From: Streptomyces sp. GESEQ-4
GTDB lineage: Bacteria > Actinomycetota > Actinomycetes > Streptomycetales > Streptomycetaceae
Direction: 5' to 3'
Assembly: GCF_017948455.1 (NCBI RefSeq)
Contig: NZ_JAFFSU010000016.1
Coordinates: 122,464 to 186,463 of the forward strand
Length of the DNA stretch: 64,000 nt
Both the position numbers and the translations under genes were made by a program. Under the pieces are notes generated by a model, which ran no database searches, had not been told where the DNA came from, and was given only the letters and a program-made list of their open reading frames with translations. Shown here piece after piece: positions 1 to 8,406 of the stretch (positions are counted from its first letter, which is position 1; every line of letters starts with the position of its first letter).

Positions 1-651
1 ATGCCCACCCTGGCGATCGTCGGAGCAGGACCGAACCTCGGTCTGGCCACCGCCGCCAGATTCGGAGCGGAAGGCTTCGACGTAGGACTGGTCGCACGCG
101 ACCACGGCAAGCTGCGGACCATGCAGGACACACTGGAGAAGGAAGGCATCACCACGCGCAGCGCGGCCACGGACATCACACGCCCGCGGGCCGCGGCCAC
201 CGCACTGACCGACATGGCGGAACACCTCGGCCCGATCGACGTCCTCCTGTACAGCCCACTGCCTTCCCTGGACTGGATCAAGCCCGTCACCCGCACCACC
301 TCCGAGGACGTCCGACTGTCACTGGGCCTGAGCGTCCTCGGCGCCATCGACTCGGTTCAGGCCGTGCTGCCCGCCATGCGGGAGCGTGGCCGGGGAACCC
401 TGCTGTTCACCACGGGCGGTGCCGCCGTCGCCCCCAGCGCCGCGCGTGCCAGTTCCGCCGTCTCCTACGCCGCGGAGGTGGCGTACGCCCGTCTGCTGCA
501 CGAGGAGCTGGGCCCCGAAGGCATACGGGTGGCCCACACCGCGATCGTCGGCGCCCTGGGCCCCGGGCTGCGGCACGAGCCCGCGACGGTGGCCGAACTC
601 CTGTGGCGCCGGCACGCCGAGGGCGGCGACTTCCAGACGGTAGTGCGATGA
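1..651 (+). CDS. SDR family NAD(P)-dependent oxidoreductase (atypical)
   Basis: A 216-residue Rossmann-fold protein of the short-chain dehydrogenase type. The N-terminus carries a glycine-rich dinucleotide loop (GAGPNLG, residues 8-14) followed by a typical second strand ending GLVARD. The usual SDR active-site region is present around residues 150-165 (SSAVSYAAEVAYA), but where a classical enzyme has Y-x-x-x-K this one reads Y-A-A-E-V, so the catalytic lysine is missing. It may be a divergent or non-catalytic member, and its substrate cannot be named. The ATG is the first base of the window, so the ribosome site and any upstream partner are out of view. It faces a second, canonical SDR on the opposite strand. 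Confidence 0.8.
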   Translation: MPTLAIVGAGPNLGLATAARFGAEGFDVGLVARDHGKLRTMQDTLEKEGITTRSAATDITRPRAAATALTDMAEHLGPIDVLLYSPLPSLDWIKPVTRTTSEDVRLSLGLSVLGAIDSVQAVLPAMRERGRGTLLFTTGGAAVAPSAARASSAVSYAAEVAYARLLHEELGPEGIRVAHTAIVGALGPGLRHEPATVAELLWRRHAEGGDFQTVVR

Positions 652-817
652 GCGAAGCAGTGCGCTCGGCCGGCCCATGCCCGATGCGTTACCTGCCACT
701 TCGCGCTCGACCGGTGTTCCGCCCCGTTCATGACTCCCCGCCGCCGACCGCCGACGGCGGGGAACCAACCGGTCCGCGGGGCCGCCGACGGCCGCCGGTC
801 CGCCGACGGCCGCGCCG

Positions 818-1591
818 CTACGGCCGCTGCCGCGCGGGCCGGATGACCAGCTCGTTGACGTCGACATCCGCCGGCTGGCCGATCGCGTAGGAGATCGCAC
901 GAGCAATGGCGTCGGGCGGGATGGCAGCCGAGCGGTAGGCCTTCATCGCCGCCGCGGCTCCCGATTCGGTGATGGTGTCGGCCAGTTCGGACTCGACGAC
1001 GCCGGGTGAGACGGTGGTGACCCTGATGAACGGCTCAGCCTCCTGCCGCAGGCCTTCGGTGATCGCCCAGGCCGCGTACTTCGTGGCGCAGTACACCGCG
1101 GCCGTGGGGACCACGGAGTAGGCACCGACCGACGCGATGGTGATGAAGTGCCCGCTGCTCTGGCGCTGGAAGTGCGGCATGGCAGCGGCGATGCCGTGCA
1201 GCAGCCCCTTGACGTTGACGTCGATCATCCGGTCCCACTCGTCCACCAGCAGCGAGTCCAGGCGCGACAGCGGCATCACACCGGCGTTGTTGACCATCAC
1301 GTCGATACGCCCCTGATCGGCAACCGTCTCGTCGACGAACCTGGCCACGTCAGCCCGGTCGGTGACGTCGAGACGGCGTACGTCGATGCTGCCGCCGTCA
1401 GCTCGGATGCTCTTGGCCAGGCTGGCCAGCCGATCCTCCCGACGCCCACCGGCAACGACGTGGTGCCCCTCCGCGGCGAGCCGCCTGGCGATGCCCTCGC
1501 CGATGCCACTCGTGGCACCCGTGACGAGCACGACCTTGCGGCCGCCCTGCTCTGTGGTCAGAGACGTTGTGCGAGACGTTGTCGGTGTCAC
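818..1591 (-). CDS. SDR family oxidoreductase (classical)
   Basis: A 257-residue classical short-chain dehydrogenase/reductase that should interconvert an alcohol and a carbonyl using NAD(P). It has the cofactor motif TGATSGIGEG near residues 24-33, the NNAG motif in mid-protein, a catalytic serine in the ITIASVG segment, and the YCATK motif that supplies the catalytic Tyr and Lys. An Arg-Arg pair after the second strand (AGGRRED) suggests NADP(H) preference. Length is normal for the family. It is transcribed toward the first SDR, and the two are convergent. The substrate is unknown; related actinobacterial proteins are annotated only as SDR oxidoreductases. Confidence 0.9.
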   Translation of the reverse strand: MTPTTSRTTSLTTEQGGRKVVLVTGATSGIGEGIARRLAAEGHHVVAGGRREDRLASLAKSIRADGGSIDVRRLDVTDRADVARFVDETVADQGRIDVMVNNAGVMPLSRLDSLLVDEWDRMIDVNVKGLLHGIAAAMPHFQRQSSGHFITIASVGAYSVVPTAAVYCATKYAAWAITEGLRQEAEPFIRVTTVSPGVVESELADTITESGAAAAMKAYRSAAIPPDAIARAISYAIGQPADVDVNELVIRPARQRP

Positions 1592-1833
1592 GGCGTCCTC
1601 CTTGTTCGGTCAGGGCCCAAGCCCCGTCGACAGTTCGTTCACCTGCGAACTTGCCGTGGTTCGGAGGGAGGGAGAAGGCCGGGATCCTCCTAGGAGTCCC
1701 GCACCCACCACCTGACGTCGGCTCACGAGGTCAGGTCCGGCCTGACGGCCTGCCTCACCCCTCAACCACGGATTGCCTGCCGCCCGGCTCATGGCCCTAG
1801 AAGTCTTCTGCTTACCGACCAGCGGCCTTGTCT

Positions 1834-2142
1834 GGTCGAACACGAGGCCATGTGGTGTTCCAGGCGCCCCGGGGCCGCAATGCCGTGGCCGAGCGGGCGG
1901 ACTTCACCGCGGCGCTGGCACAGTCCGCCGCTCTGCCGGGAGCGGAGCTGGTGGCGGGGTTGCAGGCCGCGGACTGGAATCAGGCGCTGCGCTCACTGGC
2001 CATCGCGATCCCGGACGACGCTCCGAGCATCGCTGTGATCGACGAGGGGTGAGCTGTCGCTCCTCGGGGAGTTTCCCGAAGCCTCGCTGTCGCGGGCGGT
2101 GCTGGAGGCCGTGGGCAGTGGCGAGCGAACCTTCTCAGGGGG
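1834..2142 (+). pseudogene. Relic of an AAA-type ATP-binding protein
   Basis: Two adjacent reading frames together resemble the middle of a bacterial AAA/DUF234-like ATPase. The first frame (to about 2052) ends in AIAIPDDAPSIAVIDEG, which looks like a Walker B strand (hydrophobic run followed by D-E). It is then interrupted by a stop. From about 2053 the next frame reads GELSLLGEFPEASLSRAVLE and AVGSGERTFS, like the segment that follows the ATPase core in such proteins. The Walker A region, the sequence between the two parts and the C-terminus are missing. This is a degraded, internally deleted remnant. The family assignment comes from remembered motif shape and is moderately secure. Confidence 0.5.
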
Positions 2143-2525
2143 TGGTGCGCGGAAGGCATGTCGTGAGCGGCTGGTTTCCATCGACTTGCTCGCGGTGTGC
2201 ACGCGATGTGCACGGCTACTGGTCACGCGGAACATCGACGCAGCTCAGAGGTCGGTTTCAGTAGTACGGGAACTATCCCCGGCGTATAGCTCGGCTCGTC
2301 TGCCTTCGGTGTTCTGACCGGGACTTATGGCCTGGTCCGGGGCCCTTCTCGTGTCTGTACGCTTCCTGCTTCCACCTAGGAATTCCCAGGAGCTCCCGCG
2401 GCAGTGTGCCCGTGTTGTGCAGGCAAGTCCCGGATGGGTTGCTGCTCTTCTCGAATCAGCGTGAACTCGGCAAGGCCCTGGCCTGGCCACTCAACGGCGT
2501 ACCGAGGGGCCTACCGGGAGGCGCT

Positions 2526-2555
2526 GACGGCCCGCCCCCCAAGGGACAGGCCGTC
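2526..2555 (-). terminator. Possible terminator hairpin
   Basis: A 7-bp perfect stem (GACGGCC at 2526-2532 pairing with GGCCGTC at 2549-2555) with a 16-base loop lies 10 bases past the stop of the leftward SLOG-like gene. There is no T-tract, so termination is only plausible. Confidence 0.3.
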
Positions 2556-2565
2556 GTGATGCTAC

Positions 2566-3039
2566 TCAGCGTGAGGCGCCCTCGGGCCACAGCACCCGTA
2601 CGGGGACGCCGTTGCGTTCGGCGTAGTTCACGACGTCCGCCGTCCCGCCGTACCCCCGCGCGGGTTTCCCGTCCCACACGGCCAGCAGCTCATCCACCAG
2701 GCCGACGAGGATTTCGCTGCCCGCCTGGTGGGCCTCGGACGTCGACTCGCTCATGCCGGTTTCGTGCACGTCGGTAGCCTGCCGGATCAGCTTGTCGTAC
2801 GTGTCGTGATGCCACTCGGGGAGGCTGTCGCGGTACTCGGTGGCCGGAATGACGACTTCGAGGCGCCCGCCGTGCGCCAAGACCGCCTCCGCGAACCAGG
2901 AATCGGGACCGTCGGCGATGCATGAGACGGCGACCAGCTCTGAGGTGTCGTAGCCGCGTACCGCTTCGTCGAGCATCGCCCGCACACGTTCCTCGACCTC
3001 CGCGCTCAGCCCGCGGTGTCCCGTGATCCCCACCCGCAC
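2566..3039 (-). CDS. SLOG-like nucleotide-binding domain protein
   Basis: A 157-residue protein starting at a GTG with an excellent ribosome site (AAGGAGG, 6 bases upstream) that overlaps the stop of the upstream gene, so the two are translationally coupled. The N-terminus VRVGITGHRGL and the later ADGPDSWFAE and VVIPATEYRDS segments fit a Rossmann-like SLOG/LOG fold, which in other families binds nucleotides or related ligands. The C-terminal half (LLAVWDGKPARGYGGTADVV) has the conserved W-D-G-K shape of that fold. A small protein of this kind commonly follows a TPR-type regulator in Streptomyces. Enzymatic activity is unknown. A much longer upstream extension in the same frame is only the shadow of the neighbouring gene. 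Confidence 0.7.
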   Translation of the reverse strand: MRVGITGHRGLSAEVEERVRAMLDEAVRGYDTSELVAVSCIADGPDSWFAEAVLAHGGRLEVVIPATEYRDSLPEWHHDTYDKLIRQATDVHETGMSESTSEAHQAGSEILVGLVDELLAVWDGKPARGYGGTADVVNYAERNGVPVRVLWPEGASR

Positions 3040-3050
3040 TGTGTACCTCC

Positions 3051-4049
3051 TTACAGGTAGACGCCGTGCAGTTGCTCGTCGAAGTCCCGTACCACCTTGG
3101 GCGGTGCGGTGGTCGTGAGAGTACGGCGCATGGTGCGCGCCCGCTCCACGATCCGCCCCGACCGGTATTTGAGCCCGGTGTTCAGCGCGCGGGAGGCGAG
3201 GGCGAACGCCGCCTCGACGCGTCCTCCGGCGAGATGGCCGGAGGCGATGTCGAGTACCAGCAGGGCACGCTGTTTCTCGTGGCCGGTGGCAAGCGCCTCG
3301 GTGTCCTCGGAGAGCACCCAGTCGGCGAGGCCGAGCCGTGCGCCGCAGGCCACTCGGGTGGCGGCGACCTTCGTTTCGGTGAAGGTGAACACCCATGGCC
3401 ATGGCGGTGGTTCTTGCCCGTCCAGGGTGGCGACAGCGCCCCGTGACGATGTCAGCGACCGGTCGGCACGGCGTCGGTCTCCGACAGCCGCGTGTGCCAG
3501 GGCCTCGACGCTGGAGAGCCACGCGTCCGCGATGGCGGGGCGCTGGTCGCCGAGCGCGCGGCGGGCCTTCGCCGCGAGGTTCAGGGCCTGGACGCCGTTA
3601 CCCGCATGGGCCTCGAACTGGGCCAGACTGCCGGTCTGGTAGGCCATCAGCAGCGGATTGCCGGCCGCCTTGGCGGCCTTGATGGCGGAGCCGTACCAGG
3701 TGCGTGCGCTGCCGTTGTCGCCCATGTCCCACGCGAGCCACCCGGCGAGGCTTGCCGCCTCGCTGCCGACGGCCGCGAGGCGGGGGCGTTGCTCGGGGCC
3801 CGCGTCGCGGGTGATGCTCTGGATCAGGCGCACGTGGGCGCGTACGGACTCCTCCAGGTCCCGGGAGGGGGTTGAGCCGTCGAGCCGCCTGTAGGCGGAC
3901 GTGCTTAGACGCAGGGCTGCCGCCTGCCCACTGGTCGTGTCGGCTGCGTCGGGGAGTGCGGCCAGAGCTGGGGTCGCGGCCACGGCCACGGCCCCGCCGA
4001 GGAAGCGACCGCTGACTGGGAGCGGCGTGCAGGTCGAACTCCGATCCAT
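3051..4049 (-). CDS. Regulator-like protein with TPR-type helices, probably frameshifted
   Basis: A 332-residue alanine-rich helical protein resembling the C-terminal ligand or TPR domain of Streptomyces XRE-type regulators (helix pairs from about residue 75 to 320, such as GDNGSARTWYGSAIKAA and LALADW-like repeats). The start region (SGRFLGGAVAVAATPALAA) normally follows a segment ending DLHAAP. That segment is present upstream in another frame (LRRYYGSEFDLHAAP, 4137 to about 4020) and would join in frame if one C in a CCC run near 4018 were removed. No DNA-binding helix-turn-helix is visible. I therefore read it as a truncated or frameshifted regulator. It sits 12 bases before the SLOG-like gene. 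Confidence 0.6.
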   Translation of the reverse strand: MDRSSTCTPLPVSGRFLGGAVAVAATPALAALPDAADTTSGQAAALRLSTSAYRRLDGSTPSRDLEESVRAHVRLIQSITRDAGPEQRPRLAAVGSEAASLAGWLAWDMGDNGSARTWYGSAIKAAKAAGNPLLMAYQTGSLAQFEAHAGNGVQALNLAAKARRALGDQRPAIADAWLSSVEALAHAAVGDRRRADRSLTSSRGAVATLDGQEPPPWPWVFTFTETKVAATRVACGARLGLADWVLSEDTEALATGHEKQRALLVLDIASGHLAGGRVEAAFALASRALNTGLKYRSGRIVERARTMRRTLTTTAPPKVVRDFDEQLHGVYL

Positions 4050-4154
4050 AATATCTGCGGAGCACTTCGCAAGTCGCCTCGACTGAAAGGTCGTTCGACG
4101 AAGGGAATGATAGGTGGGGTGGCCAGTTACGGTTCAAGTCCGGCCGGGGACTGA

Positions 4155-5828
4155 TCAGGCAGCTGCGGGAAGTTCGCTCACCCTGGCGGTGCTGGGGATG
4201 CCGACGACTTCGACGGTAACGCCGCGGGCCGCGAGTGCCTTCGAGGTCTGGGCGATGGTGATCTGGGAGAAGCCGAAGATCGACTTAGGGGTGAGGTCTT
4301 CGCCGTTCTTGAGGCAGATCGCGAGGACGACGCGCCGAGGCGTGAAGTCTGCAGGCAGGGAGTGCTTGCCGTCGCTTTCCCTCAGAACCTTCGCGGCGAA
4401 CTTGGCACGCACCTCTGCCGATTCGTACAGCAGCTCCACCGCGACCCTGGCCTGGCTGAACAGGTGGCTCAGCGGGCTGGACTTGTCGGCGCGCTTGACG
4501 AGCACGAGCGTGTTGTCCTCGGTGAGGAGGTCGCAGATCTCGACCGGGTCGGTGGGGCGCAGGGGGTTGGTGACGTTCTTGGTGTCGAGGCAGACCCAGC
4601 CGCGGTGACTCTTCGCGACGTTCTTGTTGTACGAATTCTCGCTGATGCCCTGCTGCCAGGCGGGGGCGTCGAAGTACGGAGTGGAGGGGAAGAGCCCGGC
4701 GACGGTGGCGGCGGTCTCCCGCAGGTACGAGGCCCCGATCTCGTACCACTCGCCGTCCATGAGCCAGAACCGGCGGGAGTCCAGCGAGATTTCGGTCTCG
4801 AGCCATTCGATGGCACAAGTGACAGCGAGAGTCTCGGCCGCGCCGGCGTACCGGTCTCGCAGCAGCGTCACCGTGCCCGTGCGCAGGGCGTCCAGGCGCT
4901 GGCCGGGCTGTGCGAGGCGGGCACGGGTGAGGACATAGCCGAGGTCGAAGTCATCGGAGTCGAAGGCGCCCGAGCTGTTGATCCGCGTGCGGTAGGCGGT
5001 GGCCGCGGTGTAGGCGTCGTGGTGGTCGGACGGAACGGAGACGGAGATCCGCCCGTTCGAGGGGCGCCCGAGCACGTCGTCCAGGGCCGCATCGAGCATG
5101 GCCAGGGTAGGCATGTCCTTCACTGGCACGATGTGGTCGACGAATTCCAGCTCACGGTGCGGGGTGCGTTCGCCGCAGACCCGGGCGATCTCCCGGATAT
5201 CGGAGATCAGGTCCTGCGGCTCGATCCCGAGCGCGACCCGCAGGCCGCATCCGCCGTGTGCGGTGAAGGCCTTGTCGCGGGTGGAGCGGGAGCGGGTCAG
5301 CGGGATGTCGTCGAGGTAGCCGCCGAGGCTGCGCACGATACGCATGTGGTCGCGCAGGCCCAGCGTCGGGACGGACGTGCCCGTGGGCGTGAGGGAGATG
5401 TCGGTGCGGGCCTGGCCGAGGGCCTTGGTCACTGCGCCGCGGATCATGTTCGGGTCGATCTGCCGGATGGCGAAGGACAGGCCGAAGCGCTTGTCCTTCA
5501 GGTGCTCCGGGATCAGCCGGTACCCCTGATCGCAGCCGACCGCGTACACCTCGCTGTCGATGGCGAGCAGCAGCACCGCGGCGGACCGGCGCACGCTCTC
5601 AACCACGTGGATACCGGTGGTGCGGAACATGTTGTCGCACCACGGAGCCTCAGAGCGCTCCATCCCGCAGGTGAAGTACACCGCTGGCACGCCGAGCACT
5701 TCGGGGACGTGGAGCTCGGCGCCGAGCTCGGCGAGGTGGTCGAGGTCAAGCGCGTCGTGCATTGCCTCTAGCGTCGGGGCAACGCCGCGGAGCCGGTAAA
5801 GGGTCAGGAGAGCAGTGCTGGATGCCAT
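4155..5828 (-). CDS. DUF6119 / TIGR04141 sporadically distributed protein
   Basis: A 557-residue protein that I recognise as the TIGR04141 (DUF6119) type, a family of about this length with patchy distribution, often near restriction or defence genes. N-terminal landmarks are LTLYRLRG and a CGMERSEAPWC segment. The best conserved part is at about residues 415-470 (WVCLDTKNV, ICDLLTEDNTLVLVKRADKS, then SSPLSHLFSQARV), whose D...V-K-R followed by S-x-L-S-H-L-F pattern could mark a nuclease-like active site; that is inference only. No signal peptide or membrane segment is seen. It is transcribed away from the methylase-like gene at 6209 across a promoter holding a perfect palindrome, and precedes the frameshifted regulator on the same strand. 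Confidence 0.8.
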   Translation of the reverse strand: MASSTALLTLYRLRGVAPTLEAMHDALDLDHLAELGAELHVPEVLGVPAVYFTCGMERSEAPWCDNMFRTTGIHVVESVRRSAAVLLLAIDSEVYAVGCDQGYRLIPEHLKDKRFGLSFAIRQIDPNMIRGAVTKALGQARTDISLTPTGTSVPTLGLRDHMRIVRSLGGYLDDIPLTRSRSTRDKAFTAHGGCGLRVALGIEPQDLISDIREIARVCGERTPHRELEFVDHIVPVKDMPTLAMLDAALDDVLGRPSNGRISVSVPSDHHDAYTAATAYRTRINSSGAFDSDDFDLGYVLTRARLAQPGQRLDALRTGTVTLLRDRYAGAAETLAVTCAIEWLETEISLDSRRFWLMDGEWYEIGASYLRETAATVAGLFPSTPYFDAPAWQQGISENSYNKNVAKSHRGWVCLDTKNVTNPLRPTDPVEICDLLTEDNTLVLVKRADKSSPLSHLFSQARVAVELLYESAEVRAKFAAKVLRESDGKHSLPADFTPRRVVLAICLKNGEDLTPKSIFGFSQITIAQTSKALAARGVTVEVVGIPSTARVSELPAAA

Positions 5829-6208
5829 GGAGTACCTCCAAGGAGTGAGAGGCCACGCGGTGCGTGGGGGAGAGGTGTGACACGGGTTGCGCCTTGCTGT
5901 TGGGGGCCCGGTCCGGTGCTCGGCTCCCTCGTCGTGCTTGGCATGACGGGAGCGCGTCCGGGGCGACCGGGGTGTGCGGGAATCAAGGTGCCATCGAGGC
6001 TGGCATTGGGCGAACGAGAACCTGATAACCCCAGTTATCAGGTCTTAAAGGCCAAATAAGTGCGGCAACCGATAGAGTCGCTGTGTCGCGAGAGCCTGCC
6101 GCTTTGCTCCAGCCAGGTGCGCGTCATGTGCCTCGGGCTGTCACAGAGGCGAGACCACCCTGGGCGTCGGGGCGAACCATCGAGATGTTCGGGAAGGGAT
6201 GGTGTGAG
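5829..6208. promoter_or_regulatory. Divergent promoter region of the defence island
   Basis: About 380 bases separate the DUF6119 gene (leftward) from the methylase-like gene (rightward). The part around 6018-6062 is notably AT-richer than its surroundings (for example TCTTAAAGGCCAAATAAG), as expected for promoters, and it contains the perfect inverted repeat listed separately. A GGAGGT stretch just upstream of 5828 on the minus strand serves as the ribosome site of the leftward gene. Confidence 0.5.
6020..6043. promoter_or_regulatory. Perfect 10-bp inverted repeat, probable operator
   Basis: ACCTGATAAC at 6020-6029 and GTTATCAGGT at 6034-6043 are exact reverse complements separated by CCCA. 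The site lies between two divergently transcribed island genes, in an AT-rich pocket with no poly-T run, so a dimeric repressor site is more likely than a terminator. The rightward gene product has an N-terminal helix-turn-helix and could be the binder; that link is inference. Confidence 0.6.
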
Positions 6209-8332
6209 GTGACCAGTGCGCAGCCTGCGAGCAGGACCAGCCTGCCGCAGCCGGACACCAGGTGGATGTCGTCCGCAGAGATCGCCGCTCTTGCGCAGGT
6301 CCAGCGCCCCGTCGTGACGACCTGGGCGCGGCGGCACGACGATTTCCCGCACCCTGTCGCCCGTGGTGGCAGCCGGCTCATGTATGACGGCGGAGCAGTC
6401 CTGAAGTGGTTGTTGCGCACCGGCCGTGGCAACGCTCCCGCCAACACCCTCGAGGCTGAGCTCGCTCTACACACCCTCACCGCCGGTCTGGACTTTCTGT
6501 CCGGCATGGAGCTGGTCGAGGTCCTCACAGCGCTGATCTGTCTCCAGCACCACGACGGCGGATCGCTCACCGACTCCGATGCCGCGGACCTCGTCGAGCG
6601 TGCCCGCTTCCTCGACCCCGATGACACGTTCCTGCTCCGCGAGATCGAGCGTGCCGCCAGTCTCAGCAGCGCTCTGCCGCTGCTGACGCGACAGGCCGAG
6701 TCGCTGATCGAGGGTGCCTACAACGCGGCGGACGCCCTGGACTGGATCCTCGACGCACGCCGCCGCCTACACGCCGACGACCTCGCCGTCACCGTGATCC
6801 TGCCGAACGTCGCCACCTGCATGGCGCGTCTGGCCACCGCTCACGTCCCCGACACCGCGGCCATCGCCAACCCCGACTGTGGCGTCGGCGATCTGCTCGC
6901 AGCGGCTCAGGCGCTCGCCGACGTCGATGACGTCCACACCTATCTCGCCAGCGACCGCCACGAGAGCGCGGTACGCCTGACCAGGCGCCGCATCCTTGTA
7001 CGCGGCGTCTTCGCGTACGGGATGGACATCGCACGGGGCGACCTGCCGCCGCTCGACAGTGTCGACGCGCACACCCCAGTCGCGCTGCTTGGCACCCTGC
7101 CCTACGCGGCGGCCGAGTCCCGTGACCCCGGCGCCGCACTGGAACGAGTCGGCGACCTGGTCGGCGACATCGAGGGCCCTTTCACCGCTGTAATCCTCGG
7201 CCCGGCCGACGCCTTCGTCCACCCTCTCGCGGCTCACGGCGCAGCCGACCGCCTGCGCCGCACCTTCCTCACCGGAGGCCGCCTCAAGGCCGTCGTCAAC
7301 CTGCCCGGCGGCGTGCTGCCGTACTACCCCGGCTACCGCACGGCCCTGTGGGTCCTCTCGTACGACCCAGGCGCGCGCCGTACGGGGCGCGTCCTCACCA
7401 TCGACCTCTCGGGCCGTGAACTCACTCCGGCCGTGCTGGACGCGCTGGTCGAGGACGTGGACGTGTGGCGCGAGTCCGGCTGGCGAGGCGACATAGCCCA
7501 CGACACGCGGGCCGGAGCGATCCTCGCCGTCGCTGACCTCGACCGGCGCCCCGGCTTCCCGCTGATCCCACAGGGCAGCGCACTCACCGCTCGCTACAGC
7601 CGCCAGGCCCAGGACCGGCCGGTGCGCATCGCCGCGGCGGAAGTCCGCTATAACGCCCTCGCCGACCGGGCCCGCACGGAACACGAGACGGTCGGCCCGC
7701 TCCGTGTCCGCACCGTAGCCCGCCCGGACGGGGAAGGCATCCGCCGCACCACCGTCGGCGCGCTAGTTCGGGCCAAGCGGCTACGCAAGGTCAACGGTCA
7801 TCGCATCGCCGCCGAACACCTGACCGCCCAGGGTCACTACCCGGTCATCGGAGCCGAAGAGGTCGCCGGCGTGCGGCCCGTGGGCAGCCGTCGCATCGAC
7901 CGCGACGTGTTCATTGGCGGGTATGAGTACGCCGCGTTCACCGAGCCCGGCGACATCGTCGTCACGGAGAACCCATCGTTCGGCGCGTACGTCGACGAGC
8001 AAGGGCTGTCGGTCGTCGCGTTCCCGGCACGCATCCTGCGTATAAGGGAGGATGCCGAGCGGCCTCTGCAGCCCCGTGCCCTTGCCGCGTTGCTCCGCAC
8101 CGCAGCCGCCGAGAATCGGCGCACGCCGGGTGCGGTCCGTGCTGCCCGCAAGATCGAGGAGTACCGCATCCCCGAACTCGCTCCCGGCGAGGCGGCCGCG
8201 TACGAGGCGACCCTCGCGGACATCGCCCGCCGTGCGGCGCTCCTGCGGGAACAGGCCGCCGCACTGGAAGACTTGGACCGCCTCACCGCCGCTGGCATCG
8301 CCGACGGCACGCTGACCATTCACACCGGCTAG
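6209..8332 (+). CDS. HTH - degenerate N6-adenine methylase - HsdS-like fusion protein
   Basis: A roughly 707-residue protein with three parts. An N-terminal helix-turn-helix (MSSAEIAALAQVQRPVVTTW) is followed by an N6-methylase-like core. The AdoMet motif reads NPDCGVGDLL in place of DPxCGSGG, and where active enzymes have NPPY or NPPF this one has LLGTLPY, so catalysis is doubtful. The C-terminal third resembles an HsdS target-recognition half: GDIVVTENPSFGAYVDE, then a helical stretch RRAALLREQAAALEDLDRL and GIADGTL. The GTG at 6209 is preferred because AAGGGA lies 9 bases upstream; ATG 6185 and an upstream ATG at 6083 are in frame. It ends 74 bases before hsdM, same strand, so it probably heads or co-regulates the restriction operon. 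Confidence 0.75.
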   Translation: MTSAQPASRTSLPQPDTRWMSSAEIAALAQVQRPVVTTWARRHDDFPHPVARGGSRLMYDGGAVLKWLLRTGRGNAPANTLEAELALHTLTAGLDFLSGMELVEVLTALICLQHHDGGSLTDSDAADLVERARFLDPDDTFLLREIERAASLSSALPLLTRQAESLIEGAYNAADALDWILDARRRLHADDLAVTVILPNVATCMARLATAHVPDTAAIANPDCGVGDLLAAAQALADVDDVHTYLASDRHESAVRLTRRRILVRGVFAYGMDIARGDLPPLDSVDAHTPVALLGTLPYAAAESRDPGAALERVGDLVGDIEGPFTAVILGPADAFVHPLAAHGAADRLRRTFLTGGRLKAVVNLPGGVLPYYPGYRTALWVLSYDPGARRTGRVLTIDLSGRELTPAVLDALVEDVDVWRESGWRGDIAHDTRAGAILAVADLDRRPGFPLIPQGSALTARYSRQAQDRPVRIAAAEVRYNALADRARTEHETVGPLRVRTVARPDGEGIRRTTVGALVRAKRLRKVNGHRIAAEHLTAQGHYPVIGAEEVAGVRPVGSRRIDRDVFIGGYEYAAFTEPGDIVVTENPSFGAYVDEQGLSVVAFPARILRIREDAERPLQPRALAALLRTAAAENRRTPGAVRAARKIEEYRIPELAPGEAAAYEATLADIARRAALLREQAAALEDLDRLTAAGIADGTLTIHTG

Positions 8333-8406
8333 CTACCGATCGCCTGGCCACGCCACGCCTCACTCCACCGAGTTGCGTCACCGAGACAGAACGGACCCAA
8401 CTAACC

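Larger units (their letters stand above)
1592..2565. other. Low-coding gap with one gene relic
   Basis: Nearly 1 kb without an intact gene. The left end must hold the promoter of the SDR read leftwards from 1591. The middle contains a broken ATPase fragment, listed separately. From about 2200 to 2565 I see no recognisable coding sequence on either strand, only a short hairpin near 2526-2555. Confidence 0.6.
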
